From Opitutia bacterium (GTDB taxonomy: Bacteria; Verrucomicrobiota; Verrucomicrobiia; Opitutales; Opitutaceae), in NCBI GenBank assembly GCA_947453695.1, contig CANGHW010000018.1, forward strand, positions 1 through 64,000: a stretch of DNA of 64,000 bases, in the 5' to 3' direction. Below are positions 27,591 through 36,176 of the stretch, in pieces. Position numbers and translations under genes: made by a program. Below the pieces are notes generated by a model. The model worked only from the letters and a program-made list of their open reading frames with translations. It was not told the origin of the DNA and did not search any database. Numbering within the stretch: position 1 is the stretch's first letter; each line of letters opens with the position of its first letter.

Positions 27591-27779
27591 AGAGGGAACC
27601 GGCGGTAGGCGTCGGCGTGATGTCACCTTAGGTCATGGGCGCGGGCCGGCCTATGGGGTCTAGACCCACGTCGCGCCGAGCGGACGAGTCCGCCGGTGAG
27701 ACTTGAACATAGCGAACGGGCCGGATTCAGAGCGCAGCGCTGCCAATCCGCCATGGTGCGGATCGAGGCGGTGGCCTGA

Positions 27780-27971
27780 CTAGCGGGCTGTAACCGTGGC
27801 GCGGACGCGCTCGGGCGGCGCCGAGGCAGACCGCCACGACGTCCAATAGGCCACCGCCGTCGCGCCGAGCAGAAAGAGCACGACGCCAACAATCATCCAG
27901 AGATTCACCTGCGTGGATTTGTGCTGCAGGTTGATTCCGGGAAGGCCGTTGCTGTTTTGGTCGATCGACAT
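27780..27971 (-). CDS. Small single-pass membrane protein
   Basis: A 63-residue protein from the ATG at 27971 (MSIDQNSNGLPGINLQHK), with one strong membrane helix, VNLWMIVGVVLFLLGATAVAYW, and a basic tail. The N-terminus is polar, so it could lie outside or inside. No family is recognised. It sits within the minus-strand stress-gene run between the CsbD gene and the next secreted protein, so it may be co-expressed. Confidence 0.6.
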   Translation of the reverse strand: MSIDQNSNGLPGINLQHKSTQVNLWMIVGVVLFLLGATAVAYWTSWRSASAPPERVRATVTAR

Positions 27972-28068
27972 GGGAGAGGTGACCGCGGATGAGGCGGTGG
28001 GTTGCCGGAGTGGGTGCGGGGAGAAAATCAGGGGCGGTTTGGCACGTGGGCCAAAGGTGAAGGCGGAG

Positions 28069-28530
28069 TCAGGAGGTCGTGCTGCGCAGCACCTTGTCGC
28101 GGGCATCCTGGGCGCTGACCCAGGCGCGGCCGACTTTGTCCTTGTCCTGATCCCACGTCTCGCGCGACGACCTCGTCAGCTCCGAGCCGACGGACTGCAG
28201 ATAGGAGCGGGCGGAGATGAGTCCCTTCATGGCAAAATCCCATTCGCGGGTATCGGTGAAGTCCTTCATCGCGGCGCGACGGGCGACGAGGGCGGCGATC
28301 TGTTGATCGAGCTTCGCCTCCAGGCGCTCGAGGCCGATAAAAAACACTGCGCGCATTTCGTGGGTGGTGTCCTTGATGTCGCTCCACCGGGCGGAGGAAA
28401 CGTCGTCTGGCGTCGCTGGCGCGGCAGGGGATGGCTCGGCCGGCGCGGGCGCCGCGAGCGGAGCGGGGCTGGACCACAACACGACGGAAACTAGGGCCGC
28501 GACGAAAGACGGGTGACGCGAAGTCTGCAT
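28069..28530 (-). CDS. Secreted helical protein of unknown function
   Basis: A 153-residue protein from the ATG at 28530, chosen because it starts a signal peptide (MQTSRHPSFVAALVSVVLWS), followed by a Pro/Ala-rich linker. The mature part is predicted helical: WSDIKDTTHEMRAVFFIGLE, LEAKLDQQIAALVARRAAM and LISARSYLQSVGSELTRSS. It is probably periplasmic. No family is recognised. The neighbours on the same strand are CsbD- and BON-type stress genes. Confidence 0.65.
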   Translation of the reverse strand: MQTSRHPSFVAALVSVVLWSSPAPLAAPAPAEPSPAAPATPDDVSSARWSDIKDTTHEMRAVFFIGLERLEAKLDQQIAALVARRAAMKDFTDTREWDFAMKGLISARSYLQSVGSELTRSSRETWDQDKDKVGRAWVSAQDARDKVLRSTTS

Positions 28531-28614
28531 ATTATCTGGTTGAGGTGAAGTGACGCGGGCCATTTGACGCCACGCCGAGCGGGACACGCTGAGCGCCGGA
28601 GTGGTGGCGACGGC

Positions 28615-28821
28615 TCAGTTCCAACCGCAGCCAGCGTGGGCGTTCTTAATCGCGCGCTTGATGGCGCCGCGCGTTTCACCGGTGCGCTGCTGAATCCGGC
28701 TGTAGAGTTCCTCCCACTGGCCGGTGACGAAGTAGAGGTCGGCGTCCGTGAGCCGTCGCCACCGCAGTTTCAATTGCCCCCGGGAAATGGTCCACGCGCC
28801 CTGAAGTTCGAGTGTCGTCAT
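28615..28821 (-). CDS. CsbD-like stress protein
   Basis: A 68-residue protein. The family pattern is clear: WTISRGQLKLRWRRLTDADL, YFVTGQWEELYSRIQQRTGE, TRGAIKRAIKN. This is the gamma-proteobacterial YjbJ-type variety of CsbD. It is the second CsbD protein within 1.4 kb and the most upstream gene of the minus-strand stress run. Function at the molecular level is unknown. The 257 bases between it and the terminator at 29079 show no gene; its promoter should be there. Confidence 0.82.
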   Translation of the reverse strand: MTTLELQGAWTISRGQLKLRWRRLTDADLYFVTGQWEELYSRIQQRTGETRGAIKRAIKNAHAGCGWN

Positions 28822-29078
28822 GAAGTGTCGTTTTTTTCGTGCGCCAAGGAAGGGGTGGCCGAAGAGGATCGGCGGGTATTCCTTCGCACGCAGACTATGG
28901 CCCCATAACCGATGCGCGACGATGGGGTCTCCAACCCAGGGAGGTCGAAAACGGTGCGACCTTCCGGCGTCTGGTCAGCGAGGAATGCCGGTCCCAGCGC
29001 GCAAATTCCTGCCGCGTGTAGGCCTGCTCACTCAGCCGGGCATTTCCTGCGCGGCGACGACCTTGACGGTTAAAACGC

Positions 29079-29108
29079 AAAAAACCGCGGGGCGTGGACG
29101 CCCCGCGG
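29079..29108 (-). terminator. Terminator of the Gly/Thr-Pro-rich secreted protein gene
   Basis: A perfect 10-bp stem, CCGCGGGGCG/CGCCCCGCGG with loop TGGA, lies 31 bases past the stop codon of the 29139-29702 gene. On the minus strand it runs into a U tract (plus-strand AAAAAA). Confidence 0.88.
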
Positions 29109-29138
29109 AGTTACGGTCGAAGAATAGTGCGTTCGAGC

Positions 29139-29702
29139 TTAGTTGCCAGAGGCGATGACGTTGCCGAAGGCGTCGCAGATCGTGATGCTAGTGATGACAG
29201 TGCCGGGCGTGACGTAGGCGCTGTAGGTGCTGAGACCGTAGCCGCCGATCACATAGATCGAGTTGGAGGTGAACGGATAGATCGTGCCACTCGTGCCGTT
29301 GATCTTGACGTAGAGGAAGGTGCCGTCCGGCGCGCTGACTGAGGAGGTTTCCACGTTCACGGTCATCAGCGACAGGGTCGGGTAGTAGGGATCGATGTGG
29401 TAGGAGCCGGTGCAGACGGGATCGACGCCGTTGACCTGACTCACGGCGGTGAAGGCCAGGGTCTTGGTCACAAACGGAGCTGGGGCCGGGGGCGGAGTAG
29501 GAGTCGGGGTGACGGTGACGACGGTGGTCGTCTTCTTGCCGCCACCACCGCCGCCGCCGGTGGACGTGCTGGAGTTGGAATTGCTGGTGCCGGGGATCGG
29601 GTCTGTGGCGCCGGCTTTGGCCTGGGCCGATGTGGCGCAAGCAAGGGCAGCGAGGAGCGAAGTGGAGACCGAGAGGATTTGGACGATTTTCGACAGTTTC
29701 AT
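29139..29702 (-). CDS. Secreted protein with Gly-run and Thr/Pro linker
   Basis: A 187-residue protein with a signal peptide (MKLSKIVQILSVSTSLLAAL, cleavage near AQA). It has a Ser/Asn-rich stretch, seven consecutive Gly, then a VTVTPTPTPPPAPAP linker. The C-terminal 110 residues are a Ser/Thr/Tyr-rich, beta-like domain (TGSYHIDPYYPTLSLMTVNV, YVIGGYGLSTYSAYVTPG) with two Cys (in DPVCTGSY and ITICDAFGN) that may form a disulfide. No family is recognised; it is probably extracellular or surface-exposed. It is monocistronic with its own terminator. Confidence 0.72.
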   Translation of the reverse strand: MKLSKIVQILSVSTSLLAALACATSAQAKAGATDPIPGTSNSNSSTSTGGGGGGGKKTTTVVTVTPTPTPPPAPAPFVTKTLAFTAVSQVNGVDPVCTGSYHIDPYYPTLSLMTVNVETSSVSAPDGTFLYVKINGTSGTIYPFTSNSIYVIGGYGLSTYSAYVTPGTVITSITICDAFGNVIASGN

Positions 29703-30282
29703 GGCGGAGTTGATTTTGGTGGGTTAGGGAGCCGACGGGATTGCCGGGCAGGAGCATGCCTAGCAGCTTCGGTCCGCGGTCGGAGTCGCGTCCGGTAACA
29801 AACTGGATACAAAGCGGACGGCGCGACCGGAGAAACGGTGATTTTCACTCGTAGAGGCCCAAGAGATTGCGCGGCCTCGCGACGAGGCGAGGTCGGTGAT
29901 TTAACCTTTGATTTACAAGGTGAGATTGGCGCCGAAGCGAGAGTGGTGACGCGAGCGGAGAGGCCAGGCGAAGTAGTGGCGGGGCCTGCTTCGCACAGTG
30001 AGTGAGGCGACGGGGCGAGGCCCTGGGTGGTGGCAAGTGGGTCGGCAGACTCGAGGCGAGTTTGCTTCCGATTCGCGAGGGATTTAATCCTCTCAGTTCT
30101 CGGTGTTGTCCTTTAACCCCGGGGACAAGTTGTGGCGGTCACCCGTGGTTTCACTCGATCGCTTCGTGCGGGGTATAGCTGTAACCCTCCTGAGGTGGGC
30201 AACGGCGGCGGCAAGGACAGACTGGAAGTTTTCCCGCGGCGGCGTGGCACCGGGGTGATGTGGCAGTGGCCAAGGAGTATTC
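29703..30282. other. Intergenic stretch, no gene recognised
   Basis: In 580 bases I see no convincing coding frame, RNA or repeat. AT-richer patches around 29900-29930 and 30080-30115 could contain promoters. Confidence 0.4.
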
Positions 30283-30408
30283 GTGCACGACAAGACCCGG
30301 GGGTTTACCGAGAAAGAGTGGGCGTTGCTTCGGAAAGCGGATTGGCTGGAGCTAGCTCCGCCGCAGATGAAGCAGTATCTGGCGACGCTGCTGGCGGCGA
30401 AGCCGTAG
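30283..30408 (+). CDS. Short hypothetical protein (41 residues) with strong RBS
   Basis: Too short for the ORF track. A GTG at 30283 is preceded by AAGGAG with 5-base spacing. It encodes MHDKTRGFTEKEWALLRKAD followed by WLELAPPQMKQYLATLLAAK and P. The composition is that of a soluble, amphipathic small helical protein, and the third positions are GC-rich. No family is recognised. A start other than GTG is not available in frame. The next gene, a pseudopilin, begins 245 bases downstream on the same strand; that gap shows nothing else. Confidence 0.5.
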   Translation: MHDKTRGFTEKEWALLRKADWLELAPPQMKQYLATLLAAKP

Positions 30409-30653
30409 TCGCGGCCGGCGCCGGGTGGGCCGGCTCTGCTGCCTGCCCCGGCTCATCGCGTTTTCCCCCTGACGGAGAGTGGCTTTGATCTCGCGTGGGC
30501 GGGAGGCACCTGTGGTGATATGTGCGGTCTCACCCTGATCAACCGCACGCCCTGCATCGGCGGAGGATGACTTGGGAAAGCAACGCCGCCCGTTAGCCGG
30601 GCGCATCCGACGCCGGGCCATGTCTCCTCTCCCGCGACGGCGCTAACGAAACC

Positions 30654-31157
30654 ATGACGACCAAATCACGAAATCCCGATCAGGCCGGCTTCACCCTCGT
30701 CGAGGTGATGATCGTGGTGCTGATCATCGCCATTCTTGCGCTGATGGGGCGGGCCGCGGTGCAGCAGGCCAACCTGCGCGCGCAGGCATCGGCATTTTGG
30801 AATGACTGCCGCGTGTTTTCGACGGCGTTTCAGCAATATGCGCAGGAGAAGGGCGACTTCCCAGCCGATCAAAACGGAGCGGGCCAGTTTCCGCCCAATA
30901 TGGACGGTTACCTCAATCGCACGCAATGGCTCCGCACGACTCCCCTGGGCGGAACCTATGATTGGGACAACAAGACCGCCTCCAATAGCACCGGGGTGAG
31001 GTTCAATGGCGTGATCCGCGTGAACAATTGCACCTGGAGCACCGCGAAACTCCTGAAAATCGACCAGTGGTATGACGACGGCAATCTCGCCACGGGGAAT
31101 TTCCGCGTGACCGATACCGGCGCCACGGTCCTCTACATCATGGAGCCCTTCAAATGA
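30654..31157 (+). CDS. Type II secretion/type IV pilin-like pseudopilin
   Basis: A 167-residue protein with the prepilin signature AGFTLVEVMIVVLIIAILAL: a short basic leader, cleavage after Gly12, Phe at +1 and Glu at +5, so it needs a prepilin peptidase. The hydrophobic N-terminal helix is followed by a globular domain with DNCR-like WNDCRVFSTAFQQYAQEKGD and one further Cys (VNNCTWS). It resembles the many stand-alone GspG/H-like 'prepilin-type N-terminal cleavage/methylation' proteins of Verrucomicrobiota rather than a full T2SS gene set. It overlaps the next gene by ATGA. Confidence 0.85.
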   Translation: MTTKSRNPDQAGFTLVEVMIVVLIIAILALMGRAAVQQANLRAQASAFWNDCRVFSTAFQQYAQEKGDFPADQNGAGQFPPNMDGYLNRTQWLRTTPLGGTYDWDNKTASNSTGVRFNGVIRVNNCTWSTAKLLKIDQWYDDGNLATGNFRVTDTGATVLYIMEPFK

Positions 31158-31924
31158 ACACGCCCGCTCCGGACACGCTGAAAATCACCACCGTCAACCT
31201 CAGCCCGGACGGCTCCCGCGTCGTGCCCGAGAGTGGCAAGGCCAATGTGCCCGTGACGGACGCCGACGCGCTCGCGGTGTTGCGGGCGTTTGGACGCCTG
31301 TCGCCCATGGATCTCGTGGAGGTGGACGCCAAGCTCTACCTCGCGGGACCGCACGGAAAAATAGCGGTAAAAAACCATGCGGGAAAATTGTTTGGTGCCG
31401 TTCTGCCCGATGCGGTCAGCACCGCGACCGAGCGCACCCCGGAAGAAATCATCGCGTGGTTGACCGGGCGTGAACCCGCCCCAACTCCGGTGCCGCCGGA
31501 GCCGGCCCGCAGCCCGGCCGCCGCGCGGCCCGCACGGCGCTGGAGTGGAGTGTTGCGCTCGAAGTGGACGGCCGGGGTGCTGGGCGTCGTCACTGCAATC
31601 GCGGCTTACGTCACTTTGGCCGCCGCCAAGCCGGACGGCGTTGAACTCGTGCACGATACCGGGCGGATTGCCCGCCTGCACACGGAGTTCAACGGTGGCT
31701 ATGGTGCGCCCGGAGCGACGACCTTGTGGTTGGACAACGGGCGCCTCGTGGGGAAAGACAGCACCGCCGCGCAGACTGCGCCGCCGCTCTTCACGAAGGA
31801 CTACACGTTTGGACTGCGCGGTCAGCAGGTCGTCCTCGTGGTGGATGGCGATGCGCTGCTCGAACCGCAGCCCGATGGGGGCCTGAAATTCATGGACAGC
31901 ACCTATCCGCGGCAAGGCCGGTAG
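31154..31924 (+). CDS. Single-pass membrane protein paired with the pseudopilin
   Basis: A 256-residue protein whose ATG overlaps the pseudopilin stop (ATGA), so the two are translationally coupled. Residues about 1-110 are soluble and probably cytoplasmic. A Pro-rich linker (REPAPTPVPPEPARSPAAAR) leads to one membrane helix (WTAGVLGVVTAIAAYVTLAA), and about 95 residues lie on the other side (LHTEFNGGYGAPGATTLWLD). No family is recognised. The topology (cytoplasmic domain, helix, periplasmic domain) would suit a partner or assembly factor for the pilin-like protein. This role is inferred only from coupling. Confidence 0.7.
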   Translation: MNTPAPDTLKITTVNLSPDGSRVVPESGKANVPVTDADALAVLRAFGRLSPMDLVEVDAKLYLAGPHGKIAVKNHAGKLFGAVLPDAVSTATERTPEEIIAWLTGREPAPTPVPPEPARSPAAARPARRWSGVLRSKWTAGVLGVVTAIAAYVTLAAAKPDGVELVHDTGRIARLHTEFNGGYGAPGATTLWLDNGRLVGKDSTAAQTAPPLFTKDYTFGLRGQQVVLVVDGDALLEPQPDGGLKFMDSTYPRQGR

Positions 31925-32033
31925 GCGAGGGCTCGACGCTGAAGGAAACCGCGGAGCTGCCGGAGAAGTGAGGGTCTCGTGATGAACGAGGTTACGGTAT
32001 TATTTGCGCGGTAGAAGGCGCCGGCGCCGATGG

Positions 32034-32741
32034 TCACGGCGCGCGGTTCTGCAAGGCGGCTTTGATGCTGGCTGCCACGTGTCTGGCCAGCACGGCCGAG
32101 CCTTCCTTGGTAAAATGGACATTCGCTGGCTGTTGGATCCCGGGCTGGTGAGAAAGCGCCGCGGCGTGGAGGTCGTTAATCGTGACCCCGTTTTCGAGCA
32201 TCACTTTTCGGGCGATCTGATTGTAGATTAACTCGTCGCCCGGGCGGCGCGGCGGATCGAGTTTTCCCTGGGGGATGGGGGTGGTTGAGCACCAAATAAG
32301 CGTGGCCCCTGTCGGCTTCAATTGGGCGACGATCTGACGCAGGTTGCGCTCGTAGTCATCCGCGGCCACCTGGTGCCCGTCCGCGGTCGGATACGGTTGG
32401 TTGTCTTTGCCGCCGGTCCCGAGCTTCACGTCGTGCAGCCCGAAATTGAAGTGAATCACGTCCCAGCGGCCGGTGCCGGAGGCGATCCATTTATCGACCT
32501 GCTGGACGCCACTGCTACTGGGCCCGGCGTTGCCCTGGACGCGGTAGACATTCGCCTTCCCGGCGAGCTCCGCGCGCACGCCGTCGGTGTATCCCACGCT
32601 GATCGAGTCGCCAATGATCATGACGCGCGGCAGGAGGGGATTGTCAGAGTCGGGTTTTTGACGGGCGTCCGCCGTCGCCCCTGGTTCGGCGGCAACGAGG
32701 GCGGCTCCCCAGATAAGAAAGAGGGTCCACAGGAGTTTCAT
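32034..32741 (-). CDS. SGNH/GDSL hydrolase, secreted
   Basis: A 235-residue esterase-type protein; the ATG at 32741 opens the signal peptide MKLLWTLFLIWGAALVAA. Block I holds the nucleophile Ser in IIGDSISVGYTDGV. Block II glycine is in QGNAGPSSSG, block III is GLHDVKLGTGG (His in place of the usual Asn), and the catalytic His is in ANVHFTKEGSAVLA. The usual Asp of DxxH is absent, as in the 'NVHFT' subgroup common in Planctomycetota/Verrucomicrobiota. It is probably a periplasmic carbohydrate or lipid esterase. It stands alone on the minus strand. Confidence 0.83.
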   Translation of the reverse strand: MKLLWTLFLIWGAALVAAEPGATADARQKPDSDNPLLPRVMIIGDSISVGYTDGVRAELAGKANVYRVQGNAGPSSSGVQQVDKWIASGTGRWDVIHFNFGLHDVKLGTGGKDNQPYPTADGHQVAADDYERNLRQIVAQLKPTGATLIWCSTTPIPQGKLDPPRRPGDELIYNQIARKVMLENGVTINDLHAAALSHQPGIQQPANVHFTKEGSAVLARHVAASIKAALQNRAP

Positions 32742-32935
32742 AGGCGTCATGGCTCGGGGCGGCCGGGATACCGGTGGCGCTGGAGCATGGTGCGACTCTT
32801 GCCGCGGACGAGAGGATGTCGAGGAGGACGGCGGTGGCGCTGAGTGGGAAGGGTCCTGCGGGCGCTTTGGCGGAGGATTTTCTTGGTGCGTTGGCGGGAG
32901 GGCGGGGTTTCGTAGGCGGGCGATGGCGATGGCGA

Positions 32936-33138
32936 TGGACACGATCCAGGTATCCCGGGAGGCGGCGCGGCGGTTTCACCGGCGGGCGGTGTTGCTGGAT
33001 GCACCGGTGGCGGACATCGGCGCGGCGCTGGACCACCTCGGTTACGTGCAGTTTGATCCGATCAATGTGTGCGGCCGCAAGCTCGACTCGATCTTATGTA
33101 GCAATTGTAGCGTATATTTAATTCGATACGAACTTTGA
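32936..33138 (+). pseudogene. Winged-helix (YcaQ/COG3214) protein, N-terminal fragment
   Basis: The frame from ATG 32936 reads MDTIQVSREAARRFHRRAVL and then LDHLGYVQFDPINVCGRKL. This matches the start of COG3214/YcaQ-type winged-helix proteins, where a [IV]QFDP[IV][ND]VCG motif is diagnostic. Homology fades after KLDSIL, and the frame ends in unrelated, AT-richer sequence (SNCSVYLIRYEL). The missing remainder, beginning MQEHILRHRVVGY, is found at 43631-44605 on the same strand. The gene therefore appears split by about 10.5 kb. E. coli YcaQ is a glycosylase for interstrand crosslinks. Whether the fragment is expressed is unknown. Confidence 0.75.
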
Positions 33139-33290
33139 TGTGTTGGCGATGGCGGAGTCTTCAAGAGTTACGTCGGACTGATGGTGTCATCGGGCTCAGC
33201 GGCATTTTCTTCGAACGAAAATACTCTGTTTCAAGCTGACAGAAACTGGTGCACGATTGTTGCGCCCATTGTGAAATACGCTCGCCTGCC

Positions 33291-35459
33291 ATGGCAGCTT
33301 GGACTTCAGATGCGAAAACGTTGATTGCTAAAAGATACAACGCGTGGGCGGCGGCCCTGCTGATTGGTGCGGGGATCACCGCATATTCAGGAAGCCTCGC
33401 GGGGCCCTTCGTTTTTGACGATCCCTCTTCGATCACGGCGAACGCGACGATCCGCCATTTATGGCCGCTGTGGGACGTCCTCGCGACGCCGCAAGCCAAT
33501 GTCACGGTGCAGGGGCGGCCGCTGCTCAATCTTTCGTTTGCCATCAACTATGCGGTCAGCGGAGCGGATGTCTGGAGCTACCATGTTTTGAATCTGGCCA
33601 TCCATCTCGCGGCCGGCCTGACGCTCTTTGGCATCGTCCGACGGACGCTGACGGGCTCGCCGGGTGGCGCGCACTCCCCCACGTTTAGGCCCCAGTTAGG
33701 TGAACGATCGGTGCGAGAGCCCGTGGCCACGATGCTGGGGTTCATCGTGGCGCTCTGGTGGACACTTCATCCGTTGCAGACGGAGTCGGTGACCTACGTC
33801 GTGCAGCGAGCCGAATCCCTCATGGGGTTGTTCTATCTGCTGACGATTTATTGTTTCGTCAGATATGTGGAGTCTCCCGATGGGGAAGGTGCGAAGCGCA
33901 GGCGATGGGCGGTGTTCTCCATTCTGGCCTGTCTCGCCGGGATGGGGACCAAAGAGGTGATGGTATCGGCACCCGTGATGGTGCTGCTGTTTGACCGGAC
34001 TTTTGTGGCCGGGAATTTTCGACAGGCTTGGCGACAGCGGCGCACCTACTACGGAGCTCTGGCTGCGACGTGGATCTTGCTCGGTCTGTGTCTGCTGCGG
34101 GGAGGTGGCACCCGGGGAGGTGCCATCGGCTTCGGAATCGGCGGAACGTGGTGGACTTATAGTCTGACGCAATTTGAAGCGATCGGGCGATATCTTCTCC
34201 TGTGCGTTTGGCCGCACCCGCTCGTGTTTGAATACGGAGCGTTCAAGGTTCAGTCGTTGAGCGAGGTTCTGCCGTGGGCGATCGTCGTGATGCCGCTATT
34301 GGCCGGGACCGTGTGGGCCCTTTGGCGACGACCGGTCCTCGGTTTTTTGGGGGCGTGGTTTTTTGCAATCCTTGCGCCCACCAGCTTGGTGCCGGGAACC
34401 AGCCAGATGATCGTCGAACACCGCCTCTATCTGTCGTTGGCGGCCATGCTCGTCGTGATCGTTTGCGGAGGGTTCTCAATACTCATGGCGCGCGGGGTGG
34501 GCGCCCAAGCGAGCGCGCCAGGGCAACGGACCGAGCGCTCGCCCCTTGGTCCGCTATTAACCCAGACGCGGGGGTTTTTATTGGCCGGATTCATCGTGGC
34601 AGTGGCGTGCGGTGGTGTGACGGCAGCGCGCAACGTTACCTACGGCAGCGAACTGGAGTTGTGGACGGACACGGTGGCAAAACGTCCGGCCAACCCGGTG
34701 GCGCGTGCCATGTTGGCCGAGGCACTGTTTTCGTCGGGACGACTCGGTCCTGCTCTCGCAGAGTATGAAGCCGCCGTGAAATTGGATCCGACTTTTTTTG
34801 TCGCGCAGGAGCGATTAGGCGAACTGTTGCTCCGGCTGGGGCGTCCGGCGGAGGCGGCGGAGCACTTTTCGGCAGCCTTGCGCCTGCGCCCGGATTTTGC
34901 CGATGCGCACAACAATCTTGGGATATTGTTGGCGGAGAACGGTCGTGCCGCCGAGGCGCTTCGCTACGTCGAGCGGGCAATTGAGCTGAAGCCGGAATAC
35001 CCGGAGGCCCATCTCGCTCGGGCGAACGTGCTCGCTGACTTGGGTCGAAATCCCGAAGCGATTCACTCCTACGAAGTGGCACTTCGGCTAAAACCGGAGA
35101 TGGCCGGGGCCGAATACAATTTGGCCAACGCGCTGAGCGCCGTGGGCCGAAGTGAGGAGGCGGTCGGGCACTATCGGGCGGCACTTCGAATCAGGCCGAA
35201 TCATCCCGCCGCCGCTTTCAATCTGGCCAACAATTTGGCTGGTCTCCGGCGGATGGAGGAGGCCGTCGTCCAGTATCGTGAAGCGATTCGCTTGAATCCC
35301 GCTTTTGCCGAGGCGGAAATGAATCTCGGCAGTGCGCTCTTTGAGCTGGGCCGCTTGGACGAAGCGGAAGCGCACTACCTGACGGCGATGCGGCTTGATC
35401 CCAGGATGGAGGACATACGCGAAAGCCTCGCGCGGCTACGGGCTCGCCGGCGCCGTTGA
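33291..35459 (+). CDS. TMTC-like membrane protein with C-terminal TPR repeats
   Basis: A 722-residue protein from the ATG at 33291. Residues about 1-450 hold around ten membrane helices. The first loop, GPFVFDDPSSITAN, contains the acidic pair typical of GT-C transferases (PMT/TMTC, DUF1736-like), followed by the family-typical HPLQTESVTYVVQRAESLMG. Residues about 470-722 are six or seven tetratricopeptide repeats (AHNNLGILLAENGRAAEALR, AEYNLANALSAVGRSEEAVG). Eukaryotic TMTC proteins are O-mannosyltransferases; bacterial relatives are mostly uncharacterised. It is the first gene of the block interrupting ycaQ, with 152 gene-free, AT-richer bases before it. Confidence 0.85.
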   Translation: MAAWTSDAKTLIAKRYNAWAAALLIGAGITAYSGSLAGPFVFDDPSSITANATIRHLWPLWDVLATPQANVTVQGRPLLNLSFAINYAVSGADVWSYHVLNLAIHLAAGLTLFGIVRRTLTGSPGGAHSPTFRPQLGERSVREPVATMLGFIVALWWTLHPLQTESVTYVVQRAESLMGLFYLLTIYCFVRYVESPDGEGAKRRRWAVFSILACLAGMGTKEVMVSAPVMVLLFDRTFVAGNFRQAWRQRRTYYGALAATWILLGLCLLRGGGTRGGAIGFGIGGTWWTYSLTQFEAIGRYLLLCVWPHPLVFEYGAFKVQSLSEVLPWAIVVMPLLAGTVWALWRRPVLGFLGAWFFAILAPTSLVPGTSQMIVEHRLYLSLAAMLVVIVCGGFSILMARGVGAQASAPGQRTERSPLGPLLTQTRGFLLAGFIVAVACGGVTAARNVTYGSELELWTDTVAKRPANPVARAMLAEALFSSGRLGPALAEYEAAVKLDPTFFVAQERLGELLLRLGRPAEAAEHFSAALRLRPDFADAHNNLGILLAENGRAAEALRYVERAIELKPEYPEAHLARANVLADLGRNPEAIHSYEVALRLKPEMAGAEYNLANALSAVGRSEEAVGHYRAALRIRPNHPAAAFNLANNLAGLRRMEEAVVQYREAIRLNPAFAEAEMNLGSALFELGRLDEAEAHYLTAMRLDPRMEDIRESLARLRARRRR

Positions 35460-35624
35460 TTGACTCCGGCTATCGCCAAGCGGTGGAGCGATGCGGGCGC
35501 GATTTCTGGATTTTTGCAGACGAACCACCGGTCGAAATCCCGCGCACTATCTTTGTTTTTTCCGGCCGCTACTTTGGGTTGATTCCGGCGGCTGCGCGCA
35601 ATTTTGTCGTCTCATCGTTTGGCC

Positions 35625-36176
35625 ATGCCCCCTGAAAATTCCGAGGAGGTTCGTTGGTTTTCGGAGGAAGTCCGACCGCACGAATCGTCGTTACGCGCGT
35701 ATTTGACGAAAGCTTTTCCGTCGATTCGAGACGTCGACGACGTCGTCCAAGAGTCGTATCTGCGGATTTTACGCGCGCGTTTGGTGCACCCGATCACGTC
35801 CGCCAAGGCGTTCCTGTTTAAGGTTGCCCGGCACGTGGCGATCGACGGCGTCCGACGTGATGGAATTTCCCCGATTGATCGCACGAGGGATTTGGCGCGG
35901 CTAAACGTCTTAGAAGAGGGCCCCGGTATTGCCGAACGGCTCAATCGAAATGAAAAAATTGCCCTGCTGGCGGAAGCCATATTTTCGCTGCCAAGCCCAT
36001 GCCAAGAGGTGGTGATATTGCGCAAATTGAAGGGGCTGTCGCAGCGGGAGGTCGCGGCGCGTTTGGGCGTGACCGAAAAGGCCGTCGAGGCGCAGGTATG
36101 GCGCGGCCTGAAGCGTTGCGAAAAATTCCTGCGCAAGCGGGGGGTGGGCAGCCTCTACGACGATGAGCGGAAATAA
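35625..36176 (+). CDS. ECF-type RNA polymerase sigma factor
   Basis: A 183-residue sigma-70 family protein from the ATG at 35625 (MPPENSEEVRWFSEEVRPHE); an in-frame TTG seven codons upstream is less likely. Region 2 is seen in FPSIRDVDDVVQESYLRILR, and region 4 in LPSPCQEVVILRKLKGLSQR followed by the HTH EVAARLGVTEKAVEAQVWRG. It overlaps fecR by 14 bases and is followed by an STN-type TonB receptor. This is the FecI/FecR/FecA arrangement, in which receptor occupancy activates the sigma factor. It probably controls the receptor and nearby sugar genes. Confidence 0.92.
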   Translation: MPPENSEEVRWFSEEVRPHESSLRAYLTKAFPSIRDVDDVVQESYLRILRARLVHPITSAKAFLFKVARHVAIDGVRRDGISPIDRTRDLARLNVLEEGPGIAERLNRNEKIALLAEAIFSLPSPCQEVVILRKLKGLSQREVAARLGVTEKAVEAQVWRGLKRCEKFLRKRGVGSLYDDERK

